Shown one piece after another: positions 45,047-53,720 of a stretch of 64,000 nt of DNA. The position numbers and the translations under genes were made by a program. This DNA is from SZAS-79 sp964599095 (GTDB lineage Bacteria; Pseudomonadota; Gammaproteobacteria; Burkholderiales; SG8-39). The notes under the pieces are model-generated. The model had not been told where the DNA came from and ran no database searches. It saw only the letters and a list, made by a program, of their open reading frames with translations. How positions within the stretch are numbered: the first letter of the stretch is position 1; every line of letters begins with the position of its first letter. The DNA lies in assembly GCA_964599095.1 (NCBI GenBank), contig CAZREB010000020.1, forward strand, positions 25,695 through 89,694, written 5' to 3'.

Positions 45047-46642
45047 ATGCGCATCATGCCGCCCCTGACCCTGCCGGACCTTCTCCGGGCGCGTTCGGGC
45101 GCGCGCACGCCGGCCCTGATCGAGCGCGACCGCCCGGTCTCCTACGCAAGCCTGCTCGACGAAAGCCGCCGGGTCGCCACCGGCCTCGCGCAGCTCGGCG
45201 TCACGGCCGGCGACCGCGTCGCGCTCTGGCTGCCCAACGTACCGGCGTGGCTTGCCACTTTCTTTGCATGCGCCGAGCTCGGTGCGATCGCCGTCGCGGT
45301 GAATACGCGGTTTCGCAGCAAGGAGTTCGCCGACATCGTCGGCCGATCCGGATGCAAGGTGCTGGTGTACTGGCCGGGATTCAAGCGCGCGGACTTCGCC
45401 GCGGTGCTCGCGGGCTGCGAAGCAGGTGGACTCGCTGGCCTTTCCTCCGTCGTGGTCTACGCGGAGGACGGCGAGGCAGTGCCGGCAAGCGTGATCGGGA
45501 AGCCCGCGGTCCCCTATGCGTCGCTCGCCAGGTCGGACCCGCATGCGGCCACTGCCGCGCACCCGGATGCAGGCTGCGCGATCTTCACCACTTCAGGCAC
45601 GACCAAGGCCCCGAAGTTCGTCCTGCACGACCAGAAGACGCTGCTCGGGCACGCGTTCGACGTGGTCGACGGTTTCGGCCTTGGCGGCCGGAGCGTGAGC
45701 TTCCTCGCGCCGCCGCTTTGCGGCGTCTTCGGTGCCTGCAATGCGCTGGCCGCGTTTGCCGCCGGCCGGCCGCTGGTGATGCTGCCTTCCTGGGATGCAG
45801 CCGAAGCGCTGCGCCAGATCGACCGCCACGGCGTGACCCACTTCAACGCCACGGACGATGCGATTGCGCAGTTGCTGGCGCAGACGACGCGTACGCCGGC
45901 ATTCCCGAAAGTGTCGTTCGTCGGGTACGCCGCGTTCAATCCGGCGATGGACGACATCGTCGCGCGCGCCGATGCACGCGGGCTCAGGCTCGTGGGCCTG
46001 TACGGCATCAGCGAAATCCAGGCATTGTTCGCGCGGCAGGACGAAAGGGCGTCGATCGCCGACCGCATGCTGGCCGGTGGCCGCCCGGTAAATGCATCTG
46101 CAAGGGTCCGGGCGCGCGACCCGGAATCGGGCAAGGTCCTGCCCCACGGCGAATCGGGCGAACTCGAGTTCCTCGCCCCCGGCAGCCGCATGGTCGAATA
46201 CTTCGGCAATCGCGAGGCCACGGCGGCGGCGCTGACCGCGGACGGCTGGTATCGCTCGGGCGACCTCGGCTACACGCAGGCCGACGGCCGGTTCGTCTAC
46301 CTTGCGCGCATGGGCGACGCGCTGCGCCTCGGCGGCTTTCTGGTGAGCCCCCTGGAGATCGAGGGCGTGGTCCAGGAAACCGAGGGCATCGACGGCTGCC
46401 AGGTCGTGGGCGTGACGCATGGCGGCGCGCTGCGGCCGGTCGGCTTCGTCACGCTCAAGCCCGGCGCCCGGCTGGACGAGGCCGCCACGATCGCCCATGT
46501 CACCACCCGGCTTGCGCGTTACAAGGTGCCGGTGCGGGTGTTCGCGATCGATGCCTTCCCGGTGACCGAGGGCACCAATGCCACCAAGATCCAGAAACAC
46601 AAGCTGCGCGACCTCGCGCTGCAGTTGATCGACGCCGGTTGA
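45047..46642 (+). CDS. AMP-binding acyl-CoA synthetase/ligase
   Basis: A 531-residue ANL-superfamily enzyme that activates a carboxylic acid through acyl-AMP. P-loop motif FTTSGTTKAPK lies near residue 180. The A5-type motif LYGISEIQ and A7/A8 (GWYRSGDLGY and a hinge around LARMGDALRLGGF) are present. The C-terminal catalytic lysine would be in the ATKIQKHKLR segment. It begins four bases after the TonB receptor stop. The motif around residue 320 (GISE instead of YGxTE) suggests a non-standard substrate. The substrate is not known. Confidence 0.9.
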   Translation: MRIMPPLTLPDLLRARSGARTPALIERDRPVSYASLLDESRRVATGLAQLGVTAGDRVALWLPNVPAWLATFFACAELGAIAVAVNTRFRSKEFADIVGRSGCKVLVYWPGFKRADFAAVLAGCEAGGLAGLSSVVVYAEDGEAVPASVIGKPAVPYASLARSDPHAATAAHPDAGCAIFTTSGTTKAPKFVLHDQKTLLGHAFDVVDGFGLGGRSVSFLAPPLCGVFGACNALAAFAAGRPLVMLPSWDAAEALRQIDRHGVTHFNATDDAIAQLLAQTTRTPAFPKVSFVGYAAFNPAMDDIVARADARGLRLVGLYGISEIQALFARQDERASIADRMLAGGRPVNASARVRARDPESGKVLPHGESGELEFLAPGSRMVEYFGNREATAAALTADGWYRSGDLGYTQADGRFVYLARMGDALRLGGFLVSPLEIEGVVQETEGIDGCQVVGVTHGGALRPVGFVTLKPGARLDEAATIAHVTTRLARYKVPVRVFAIDAFPVTEGTNATKIQKHKLRDLALQLIDAG

Positions 46643-46918
46643 TCGGCGCCCACCATCATCGGCCTGGCGAACGCCGGCGGCGACGAGACCGGCGCGGTGA
46701 TGGCCAAGATGAAGTCAACGCCGATCAACGACTTCTTCGTCAAGAATGGACGGATCCGCGAGGACGGCCGAATGATGCGCGACATGTACCTTTGCGAGGT
46801 CAAGTCGCCGGCCGAATCCAGGTACCCGTGGGACTAGTACAAGCTGAAGGCGACGATCCCGGCCGAGCAGGCGTTCATCCCGGCCGCGAAGAGCGTCTGC
46901 CCAACGCTGAACAAGTGA
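46643..46918 (+). pseudogene. Remnant of a LivK-type ABC substrate-binding protein gene
   Basis: This stretch lacks an intact gene. One frame (codons from 46652) reads TIIGLANAGGDE, typical of mid-protein sequence in branched-chain-amino-acid/amide-binding proteins, and then jumps to the C-terminal part (MKSTPINDFFVKNG, REDGRMMRDMYL, ending QAFIPAAKSVCPTLNK and a stop at 46916–46918). The start and about 100 residues between these parts are missing, and a TAG (46835–46837) interrupts the conserved PWDYYKL region. It is therefore a deletion remnant with an extra stop. The rest of this gap up to 47011 holds nothing I recognise. Confidence 0.75.
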
Positions 46919-47011
46919 TTTTCGCACTTTTTGTTACTGAGATCCGCGCCCTGCTTGGCTCTCATGGCAATTTGTGTATCGTTACCGGTACATTCCGGGG
47001 CCGACGGGGGG

Positions 47012-48367
47012 CTAGTAAGTGCCGCCCGGCGGCGGAAATATCCAGAAGAACTGCCCGCTGCGGCCGCCCGCCCGTGCGGCGCACTGCGTCACGAAATCGC
47101 ACTCGGCCTGGAGCGCGGCTTCGCTCCAGCCCAGGCACGAACGCATCTTGAGCGTCACCGGGTCGTAGTCCATCACGTAATCGGCCGGCGCCCGGACCAT
47201 CAGCGCCGAAGGCAGCACAACGCAGTGGTAGACGCGCAGCGCGCACGGCAGGCTGCGGGCGCGCTCGAAGCTGCGGCGGAAATTCTCGGGCGAGTCGCCC
47301 GGCAGCCCCAGAATGATCTCCACCGCGACGGCCGACACCGACTTCAGGTCGTGCAGCGTCTGCTCGAAGCGCGCCTCGTCGTACGATCGCTCGACATGGG
47401 CGAGCACCTCGTTGTCGAACGACTGCAGGCCTATGCCCACCAGCGCCTGCCCTACCGAGCCGAGGAACTCGATGTGCTCCTTCTTCACCCTGGCCGGGTA
47501 GACTTCGCAGATCAGGTTGCGGTTGCGCAGGAAGTCGTGCCTCTCGGTGGCTTGGCGCAAGTTGCGGAACGAGTGCGGGTTGAGGTTCAGCCCCGCGTCG
47601 ACGAGGATCGCGCCGTTCACCGGCTGGCGCGCCATGCCGTCGAACTCGTCCATCAGGTTCTCGACGCCGCGCACGCGGCGCGGCGAATCGAGCGTTCCCC
47701 ACTCGCAGAACGAGCAGGTGAACGGGCAGCCGCGGTAGGTCTGCAGCACGGCCAGGCCGCCATGCGGCACGAGGTCCATCTGGTAGGGCGACGGCATCTC
47801 GTTCAGGTCCACCGCCGGCCGTGCCGGCGTCTCGGTCCAGCCCCCCGGGGCCGGCAGCGCGATTCCCTGCACCTGCATCAGCGCGCGCGAACTGCGGTCT
47901 TCGCTGCGGACGATCTCGGCAAACGTGATCTCACCGTCGTTGATCACGAGTGCGTCGATCCAGTCCCGCGCGGAATTGAAGGGCGGCCGGTTCAGCATGC
48001 TGGGCCGGGCCGACGGCCCGCCGAACACGACGAGCCTCGCAGGATCGTCCTCCTTCACCAGGCGCGCGACCTCGACAAAGAGCGGGAACGACCAGATGTA
48101 GGCCGAAAACCCGACCACGTCCGGGTCGAACGCGGCCAGTTCGCGGGCCAGCCCTTCGGCGGTGCCTTCGGAGAGGTCCCAGACCCGCAGCTCGAGCCCG
48201 TCGAGCCCGGCCGTCCTCAGGCTGGCCTCGACCATGCGCAAGCCGTGATTGGAGATGAACACCGGCATTGCGCGGTCGCGCTCCGGGTAGCGGGCGACGA
48301 GCGCGACCCGGCGGCCGGCGCGGCGCGGGCCGGACCTGGCCGCGATCGCCGGCTTCAGGACTTGCAC
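47012..48367 (-). CDS. B12-binding radical SAM enzyme, copy 2
   Basis: A 451-residue enzyme, last gene of the large cluster. The N-terminal half is a cobalamin-binding Rossmann domain (AAFDPDVVGFSAYIWSFP and VVFGGPSA). The radical SAM core has CPFTCSFCEWG (CxxxCxxC). The C-terminal region ends with a CLGWSE motif shared with its neighbour. No ATG gives a complete N-terminus; the GTG at 48367 gives a 13-base overlap with the upstream gene. B12 radical SAM enzymes typically methylate or rearrange unactivated carbons in natural products or peptides. It is clearly paralogous to the preceding gene. Confidence 0.88.
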   Translation of the reverse strand: MQVLKPAIAARSGPRRAGRRVALVARYPERDRAMPVFISNHGLRMVEASLRTAGLDGLELRVWDLSEGTAEGLARELAAFDPDVVGFSAYIWSFPLFVEVARLVKEDDPARLVVFGGPSARPSMLNRPPFNSARDWIDALVINDGEITFAEIVRSEDRSSRALMQVQGIALPAPGGWTETPARPAVDLNEMPSPYQMDLVPHGGLAVLQTYRGCPFTCSFCEWGTLDSPRRVRGVENLMDEFDGMARQPVNGAILVDAGLNLNPHSFRNLRQATERHDFLRNRNLICEVYPARVKKEHIEFLGSVGQALVGIGLQSFDNEVLAHVERSYDEARFEQTLHDLKSVSAVAVEIILGLPGDSPENFRRSFERARSLPCALRVYHCVVLPSALMVRAPADYVMDYDPVTLKMRSCLGWSEAALQAECDFVTQCAARAGGRSGQFFWIFPPPGGTY

Positions 48368-49668
48368 GGAAACGACCACCAGTACTTCCCGGCCTTGCCG
48401 CCGCTTTTCGCAGCCTCGCGGTCGAGCTCCACGCGCATCGAGGCGACATCCTCCTCGCTCCAGCCCAGGCACGAGGTCATCGCGAGGTTGACCGGGTCGT
48501 AGCGCATCTCCCAGCCGGGCCGCCCGCGCGACATCAGCGCATCCGGAAGCACCAGGCAGTGGTAGGCGCGCACAGCGACAGGGAAAGAGCGGGCATATTC
48601 GAGGGTGCGGCGGAATCCCTCCGGACTGTCGCCCGGCAGCCCGAAGATAATCTGCACCTCCGCCGTCGTCACACGCGTCAGCTGGCCCATCGCGTTCTCG
48701 AAGCGTTTGCGCTCGAAAGGGCGGTCGTGCAGCTTCAGCACTGCCGGGTCGAGCGACTGGAGCCCGACGCCGAGATAGGAGGTGCCGACCCTGGACAGGA
48801 ATTCGAGGTGCTCGTCCTGGATATGGGTCGGGTAGATTTCGGCCCAGAACAGCGACGACTTGAGGAACCCCACGCGCTGCTCGGCGGCGAGCAGGTTGCG
48901 GAAGCCGCGGGCATTCAGGTTGAGGCCTGCGTCGAGCAGGAACACCGAAGGCGAGCCCTGGCGCGCGAACGCCTCGAGCTCGCGGGCGATGTAGTCGGCC
49001 GAGAAAACCGCGCGCGAGGTTTCGCTCGCGCCCCACTCGCAGAAGCGGCACGAAAGCGGGCAGCCGCGATACGTTTCTAGGTAAGCGACCGAATTGGCCG
49101 GCATCAGGCCCAGCTGGAACGGCGAGGCGATCGCGTCCAGCTCGGATGTCGGCGCGCGATGGCCGGTCTGGATCCACACGCCCGATGCCGGCAGGTGCAG
49201 GCCGGGAACCGAGCGCAGCGCGGCGCGCGTCAAGTCCGGCAGCCGCGCGATCTCGCGGAACACCGCCTCGCCCTCGGTGCTGACCACCGCGTCGAGGTAG
49301 GACTGCGCGTCGGCATAAGGCGCGAGGTCGAACAGGGGCGTGCGGGCCGAAGGGCCGCCGAATACGACCGTGCAGCCGGGCAGGCGCCTCTTGATCCGGC
49401 GCGCCACTTCGACCAGGCACGGCGTGGACCAGACGTAAATCGAAAACCCGATCAGGTCGGGCTCGAAGGAGGCGAGCGTCTCGACGTAGGCTTCGACGTC
49501 GGGCCGCTTGTGGTCGACCAGCGCAACCCTGGCGGCGGCCAGTTCCGGGTCGGCCACGACCGAGGCGAGGATGCGGCGGATCCCGTAGCTCGGCAGGTCG
49601 AGGTGCCCGAGCTCGTTGGTATCCGGTGCCGGCGTCATGCACACCAAGGCGATCCGGCGCCCGCTCAT
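48355..49668 (-). CDS. B12-binding radical SAM enzyme, copy 1
   Basis: A 437-residue enzyme with a B12-binding domain (about residues 1–140; FEPDLIGFSIYVWSTPCLVEVARR and VVFGGPSAR) and a radical SAM core with CPLSCRFCEWGASE. The AGLNLNARGFRNLL, YLGVGLQSLDPAVL and IIFGLPGDSPEGFRR segments are shared with copy 2. It carries the same CLGWSE C-terminal motif, so the pair arose by duplication. Tandem B12 radical SAM enzymes in one operon often act on successive positions or different carbons of one substrate. Confidence 0.9.
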   Translation of the reverse strand: MSGRRIALVCMTPAPDTNELGHLDLPSYGIRRILASVVADPELAAARVALVDHKRPDVEAYVETLASFEPDLIGFSIYVWSTPCLVEVARRIKRRLPGCTVVFGGPSARTPLFDLAPYADAQSYLDAVVSTEGEAVFREIARLPDLTRAALRSVPGLHLPASGVWIQTGHRAPTSELDAIASPFQLGLMPANSVAYLETYRGCPLSCRFCEWGASETSRAVFSADYIARELEAFARQGSPSVFLLDAGLNLNARGFRNLLAAEQRVGFLKSSLFWAEIYPTHIQDEHLEFLSRVGTSYLGVGLQSLDPAVLKLHDRPFERKRFENAMGQLTRVTTAEVQIIFGLPGDSPEGFRRTLEYARSFPVAVRAYHCLVLPDALMSRGRPGWEMRYDPVNLAMTSCLGWSEEDVASMRVELDREAAKSGGKAGKYWWSFPCKS

Positions 49669-49716
49669 CGTCCCGCCTGCCCGGCCGTCACTCTGCGTCC
49701 CGTCTCATCCGCCATT

Positions 49717-50559
49717 TTATGCCGCGGGCTTTTCGAAGCGGAAAAGCGTGTAGCGGATGTGGCCCTTCCGGTGAAGCCAGCGCAGCATCAAGGCGGCCCG
49801 CAATGCGAGGTTGCCGGTGTCGCGCCTCTCGTCCGCGTCACGAGGCGCGGTGAACCGGTGGCTGGGCAGCGTGTTCGCGGTCACGTCCTCGAGCCTGCCC
49901 TTGCTCAACCCGGCCGCCTTGGCGAGCTTCGCGTGGTCGGCGTCTTCGCCCCAGAAGTCGGGCCACGGGCCGTAGCCATCGCGCAACGGCGCCTCGATGC
50001 TGAACCCCGGTGCCCTGATAGCGAAGGCCGATTCGGCCGGCGTGATGTCCGAGCCGACGAGGCGGCCACCGGGCTTGAGCACGCGGGCAGCCTCCGCGAA
50101 GAACTTCCGGCGCGAGCCGAAGTGGAACATGGCCTCGATGCACAGCACCCGGTCAAAGCTCCCGGAGGCAAACGGCAGGCGGCAGGCGTCGGCCTCCTGC
50201 CACTCGATACGGTTGCCATTGGCCGGCACGACCTGCCTGCAGATCGCGAGTTGCCGCGGGTCGATGTTGACCCCTGCGAGCCACTGGTCGCGAAAGCGCT
50301 GGTTGAGCCCGGCGATCGTGCCGCCGAATCCGCAGCCGGCGTCGAGGACAGACTGGCCCGACGCGATGCCGGCCATGGAAATCAATCGCTCGTCGAGCCG
50401 CGCCTGCGCGGCTTCGAAGTCCGCAGCCGTATCCTGGCCCGTCTTCGACTTGCGCGGATCCTCCCAGTAGCCCAGGTGCACGAACCGGCCGGCTGCGCCG
50501 CGCTCAAACGCGTCGATGAGGTAGTCGAAATACGCCGGCACTTTCGGGTTCGATCCCAT
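49717..50559 (-). CDS. Class I SAM-dependent methyltransferase
   Basis: A 280-residue Methyltransf_11-type enzyme. Motif I is VLDAGCGFGG at residues 71–80, with an acidic NIDP loop at the end of β2 and ARVLKPGGRLVGSD as the post-motif strand. The FVHLGYW N-terminus resembles small-molecule O-/C-methyltransferases of natural-product pathways (RebM/UbiE-like). No protein-substrate domain is attached. It lies six bases after the 2OG oxygenase and before the two radical SAM genes, so it is part of the modification half of the operon. Confidence 0.9.
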   Translation of the reverse strand: MGSNPKVPAYFDYLIDAFERGAAGRFVHLGYWEDPRKSKTGQDTAADFEAAQARLDERLISMAGIASGQSVLDAGCGFGGTIAGLNQRFRDQWLAGVNIDPRQLAICRQVVPANGNRIEWQEADACRLPFASGSFDRVLCIEAMFHFGSRRKFFAEAARVLKPGGRLVGSDITPAESAFAIRAPGFSIEAPLRDGYGPWPDFWGEDADHAKLAKAAGLSKGRLEDVTANTLPSHRFTAPRDADERRDTGNLALRAALMLRWLHRKGHIRYTLFRFEKPAA

Positions 50560-50565
50560 TGCGCC

Positions 50566-51423
50566 CTATCCCCAGCAATACATTGCGTCGCCGCGGCGTG
50601 AAAGCGCCATGAAGCTGCACGCGGTCCAGCGCTTGCGCGGGCCCTGCACCGGCGTGAGCCTGTGCAGGTAGCGCCCCGAATCGAGGACGATCAGTGCCCC
50701 CGGCGGCACGCGGAACGATACCGGTACCAGGCCCTCGATCGAAGGCTTCGTCGCCCCGTCCCGGCTGATCGGCACCGCATCCTCGGGATTGCAGCGCAGG
50801 TCGAAGACCTCGAGTGCCCCGCCCTCCCCGGCGCGATCCAATGTCAGCACGAATGAGGTCATGTGCAGTTCTACCAGCGTGCGCAGGTGCGCATAGGACG
50901 GGCGCAATGCCTGCTCGTTGTCGAAATGGGGCGGGATGTAGCCGCCCTCCTGGTGCGCACGCAGCGTCGTGAACATGTAGCGCTGCCCGTCGCGCGGACC
51001 CGGCGGCGCGACAAAAGGCCGCCGGCGGTCGAGCAGCGAAAGTACGCCACCCACGCGGTTGCGCAGGCCGAGCCCCGGCGGAAAGAGCGCCTCGAGCGTT
51101 GCATTGAATTGCGCAGCCTCGTCGAAGTACCCCGGCAGCCCCGGCTCGGCGAGATTGAGGTTGCGCCCGAAGAACCATGAGCGGAATTTTTCCGGGAACC
51201 ACGTCTGCAGGAAGGCGGGCTCGTTGCTCTCGAGCCTGCGCACGACGTCGGCGAGATCACCGGGCCGATAAACGTCGTGGACGACCACCGCCTGCAGCCC
51301 GCCCGAGCGGATCCGGTCGAAAGCGTCCGGATGGGCGGACGCCTCGCCGGCATCGATCTCCAGCAGGCGCAGGAATCCGCCGAGGAGCCGTTCGCGGCCA
51401 AGCATGGACGCTCCGGCCTTCAT
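50566..51423 (-). CDS. 2-oxoglutarate/Fe(II) oxygenase, WelO5-like with intact HxD
   Basis: A 285-residue cupin-fold dioxygenase. The iron site is His166-x-Asp168 (PPHFDNE) and His254 (GRYLHRLTP), with Arg265 placed to bind 2-oxoglutarate. The C-terminal half aligns, from memory, with the carrier-free halogenase WelO5/AmbO5: HLRTLVEL, GGALEVFDL.CNPE, PPGALIVLDSGRYLHR and a C-terminal …YCWG like YYWS. The halogenases replace the Asp by Gly; here the Asp is present, so hydroxylation or desaturation is expected rather than halogenation. The gene overlaps the kinase-like stop by four bases. Confidence 0.85.
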   Translation of the reverse strand: MKAGASMLGRERLLGGFLRLLEIDAGEASAHPDAFDRIRSGGLQAVVVHDVYRPGDLADVVRRLESNEPAFLQTWFPEKFRSWFFGRNLNLAEPGLPGYFDEAAQFNATLEALFPPGLGLRNRVGGVLSLLDRRRPFVAPPGPRDGQRYMFTTLRAHQEGGYIPPHFDNEQALRPSYAHLRTLVELHMTSFVLTLDRAGEGGALEVFDLRCNPEDAVPISRDGATKPSIEGLVPVSFRVPPGALIVLDSGRYLHRLTPVQGPRKRWTACSFMALSRRGDAMYCWG

Positions 51424-52022
51424 GCGAATTTCGCCACGATTGCGCGCTCGAGTTCGCTCGCCTGCCCCACCGGGTCCGCGTTCCCGTCGACGACGAGGTC
51501 GGCGCCGGCAGCGACGATGTCGCGCTGCATCCTGAGCAGGCCGCCCACGACTTCGACGTAGTTGTCGAGGTAGCCTGAAAGCCAGGGGGCGAACCCCGCC
51601 GGGTCGCGTGGATCGAACTCGCGCGCGAACTGGCGCACCTTGCGGGCAAGCGCGATGTCCAGCGGCGTGTCGATCCAGGCCAGGAAATCGACATGCCGCC
51701 CGGTGGCGGCGTGGCGCCGCCCGAACTGGGTCTCGAACAGGATGTACTTGGCGGGCCGAATCTCCGCCCGCGTCATCGGGTCGGCGACCGCGCGGCCGAG
51801 CTTGAGCGCCTGCAGGGCCTCGCCCAGCCCGGGGACCGGCAGCTTATCGATGTCCGCGCCTTCCCTGATCCATCGGCGCACCTCCGCGATCGGCTGCTCG
51901 GTCATGCGCTCGTAGTGGTCGAACTGGATGACGGTCGAATCGGCCAACCGTCCGGCAAGTGCGCGCACGAGCGTGGACTTGCCGGCACCGACCGCGCCTG
52001 CGATTGCGATGACGCGCCTCAA
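51420..52022 (-). CDS. P-loop kinase-like ATPase (uridine-kinase/AAA_17 type)
   Basis: A 200-residue nucleotide-binding protein with Walker A GAVGAGKST (residues 9–17) and an FDHYERM segment, where substrate-binding Asp/His are found in the uridine kinase and phosphoribulokinase families. A lid-like DPRDPAGF region and ILFETQFG strand (Walker B position) follow. It starts at TTG 52022, overlapping the upstream gene by four bases (TTGA), and its stop overlaps the oxygenase start by four bases. Its substrate is unknown; placement in a modification operon suggests a small-molecule or peptide kinase, not nucleotide salvage. Confidence 0.75.
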   Translation of the reverse strand: MRRVIAIAGAVGAGKSTLVRALAGRLADSTVIQFDHYERMTEQPIAEVRRWIREGADIDKLPVPGLGEALQALKLGRAVADPMTRAEIRPAKYILFETQFGRRHAATGRHVDFLAWIDTPLDIALARKVRQFAREFDPRDPAGFAPWLSGYLDNYVEVVGGLLRMQRDIVAAGADLVVDGNADPVGQASELERAIVAKFA

Positions 52023-52840
52023 GGCGGTTCCGCCGCGTAGTAGACCGTGACGAAGTCGTGCCCGTCGCGGCTGACGCCGCCCGACAAGTGCCCCAGCGTC
52101 GCATTGCCGGCCCCTGCACAAGCCGCGCCGAACTGCGCCGCCGGGATCGCGAAGCGCTCCCGCATGCGTGCAAGCCAGGGCGCGATTTCGCGAATGCCGA
52201 TCCGTGCGTCATGGAGGTTGACGTCGAACGATGCCCGCGGATTGCCCGCCTCGCCGACCTCGAGGTACATCGGCGCGCGGCCGCTCCGATCTTCGGCAAG
52301 CCCGATGATCTCGCGCATCGCCGCGATGACCCCGCGGTCTTCGCGGCCGGCGTACAGCGAGGTGAGCCGCGCCAGCATGCCTGCCGATGACAGGCCCGGA
52401 AAACATTCATAGCGGGCAATAGTGCGCCGGGCAGGATCGACCGGATCCCATTTGAAAGCAAGGTGCAACAGGACACGCCCGGGCGTTTGCGAGGACCGTT
52501 CGTGCGCGCTCGGCATCGCCGGCGCGAATTCGAGGTAAACCTTGGCGATGCCGCCGCCCTCTTTGCCTTCGAAGCCGAAGTGAAAGACGTTCGCTGCTTC
52601 GGCGTTCTCCTTGAGCGCCGCCAGGTGCGGTTCCGGCATACCCATGCGCGCACACAGCGAGAATAGTGCGGGCGGCGAAATGTCGGCCTTGTGGATCCCG
52701 AGCAGGAAGCGATCGCCCAGCAGCGAGCCCTCGGTCATCTTGAAGGATCGCTCGAATCCTTCGATGCGGTAGTCGCGCAGCAGCCGGAGAAGGCCGGCGG
52801 TCGCGCCGGCCGGCCCGGCTGGTGCCGCAAGGCCGCTCAC
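52019..52840 (-). CDS. Unrecognised cluster protein (273 aa)
   Basis: I do not recognise this protein. It lacks a signal peptide and membrane segments. The sequence alternates β-like segments (NVFHFGFEGKEGGGIAKVYL, RVLLHLAFKWDP, PMYLEVGEAGNPRASFDV) and helices (FAIPAAQFGAACAG), ending HDFVTVYYAAE. The β-rich layout with a final VTVYY strand could fit an ABBA-type or lipocalin-like barrel, but no diagnostic motif is seen. It is 18 bases after the HlyD adaptor gene and coupled to the kinase-like gene, placing it at the switch from export to modification genes. Confidence 0.6.
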   Translation of the reverse strand: MSGLAAPAGPAGATAGLLRLLRDYRIEGFERSFKMTEGSLLGDRFLLGIHKADISPPALFSLCARMGMPEPHLAALKENAEAANVFHFGFEGKEGGGIAKVYLEFAPAMPSAHERSSQTPGRVLLHLAFKWDPVDPARRTIARYECFPGLSSAGMLARLTSLYAGREDRGVIAAMREIIGLAEDRSGRAPMYLEVGEAGNPRASFDVNLHDARIGIREIAPWLARMRERFAIPAAQFGAACAGAGNATLGHLSGGVSRDGHDFVTVYYAAEPP

Positions 52841-52858
52841 TTGCGTTCCTTCATCGGG

Positions 52859-53677
52859 TTACCCGGAGAATCGGACCCTGCACTTGATGCCGGAAGGTAT
52901 CCGCCCGCCGGGGTTCGGCAATTCGAGGCGCACGCCGAAGGTGCCGCTCGCTGCATCGATGACCTTGTCCACCACGACCACGCGGGCCTTGTACGAGCCC
53001 GGCAGCAGCGGCGCGAACCGCACCTCGCCGGTCATGCCGACGCGCACCGCCCCGAACAGCTCGACCGGCGCGATCACCTCGACGTTGAGCGGGTCGATCT
53101 GCGCAATCTTGAGGATCTTGTCGTTGCCGACGCGTTCCCCCGGCGCCAGGAACCGCTCAACGACGACGCCGTTCAACGGGCTGACGATCGTCCGCTGGGC
53201 AAGGACCTCCTGCTGCTGCCTGAGCTCCAGCCCCGCGATCCGGGTCTGCGTCTCGAGTTCGTCCTTCTCGTTGGCCGAGATCAGCTGTTTCCTGAAGAGT
53301 TCTTCGTTGCGCTCGACCTTGCGCTTGCCGAACTCCTCCTGCGCCGCCTTCAGGTCGACCGTGGCGGCTTCGACCTTCGAATGCAGGCGCGCGACCACCT
53401 GCCCCTTGGTCACCGAGGCGCCGCGGTCGACCAGGACCTCGCTCAGCGTACCTTCGACCGGGCTGCCGAGGCTGGTGACCAGATGCGGCTCGACGAGACA
53501 CTCCATCTCGTCACCGATCCGCTTGCCGGAATTGCCGCTCTGCACGGGCACCGGCCGCGGCACGGCGAAAGGCGTGACGGGCGCCTTCGGCAGCGGCGCC
53601 GGATCGGCAGCCATTGCCGCCGCAACGGCGGCGGCGAGGATTGCGCAAAGCATCGAACTGGCAAGCGGGTTTCTCAT
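52859..53677 (-). CDS. Periplasmic HlyD-type adaptor protein
   Basis: A 272-residue membrane-fusion/adaptor protein with a Sec signal peptide (residues 1–23, AAMAADP). The split biotinyl/lipoyl domain is present (VTSLGSPVEGTLSEVLVDRGASVTKGQVVARL before and RTIVSPLNGVVVERFLAPGE after). A short α-hairpin (about residues 105–155) and a β-barrel follow. The hairpin is much shorter than in AcrA/HlyD proteins that span the periplasm. It lacks its own pump partner; the M50–HlyD and GAF–HlyD proteins upstream in the operon carry similar lipoyl domains, so three adaptor-like modules are encoded together. Confidence 0.85.
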   Translation of the reverse strand: MRNPLASSMLCAILAAAVAAAMAADPAPLPKAPVTPFAVPRPVPVQSGNSGKRIGDEMECLVEPHLVTSLGSPVEGTLSEVLVDRGASVTKGQVVARLHSKVEAATVDLKAAQEEFGKRKVERNEELFRKQLISANEKDELETQTRIAGLELRQQQEVLAQRTIVSPLNGVVVERFLAPGERVGNDKILKIAQIDPLNVEVIAPVELFGAVRVGMTGEVRFAPLLPGSYKARVVVVDKVIDAASGTFGVRLELPNPGGRIPSGIKCRVRFSG

Positions 53678-53720
53678 CGGGCCTTCATGGGTGGGAATTC
53701 GGGAACCCGGGTTGCGGCCG

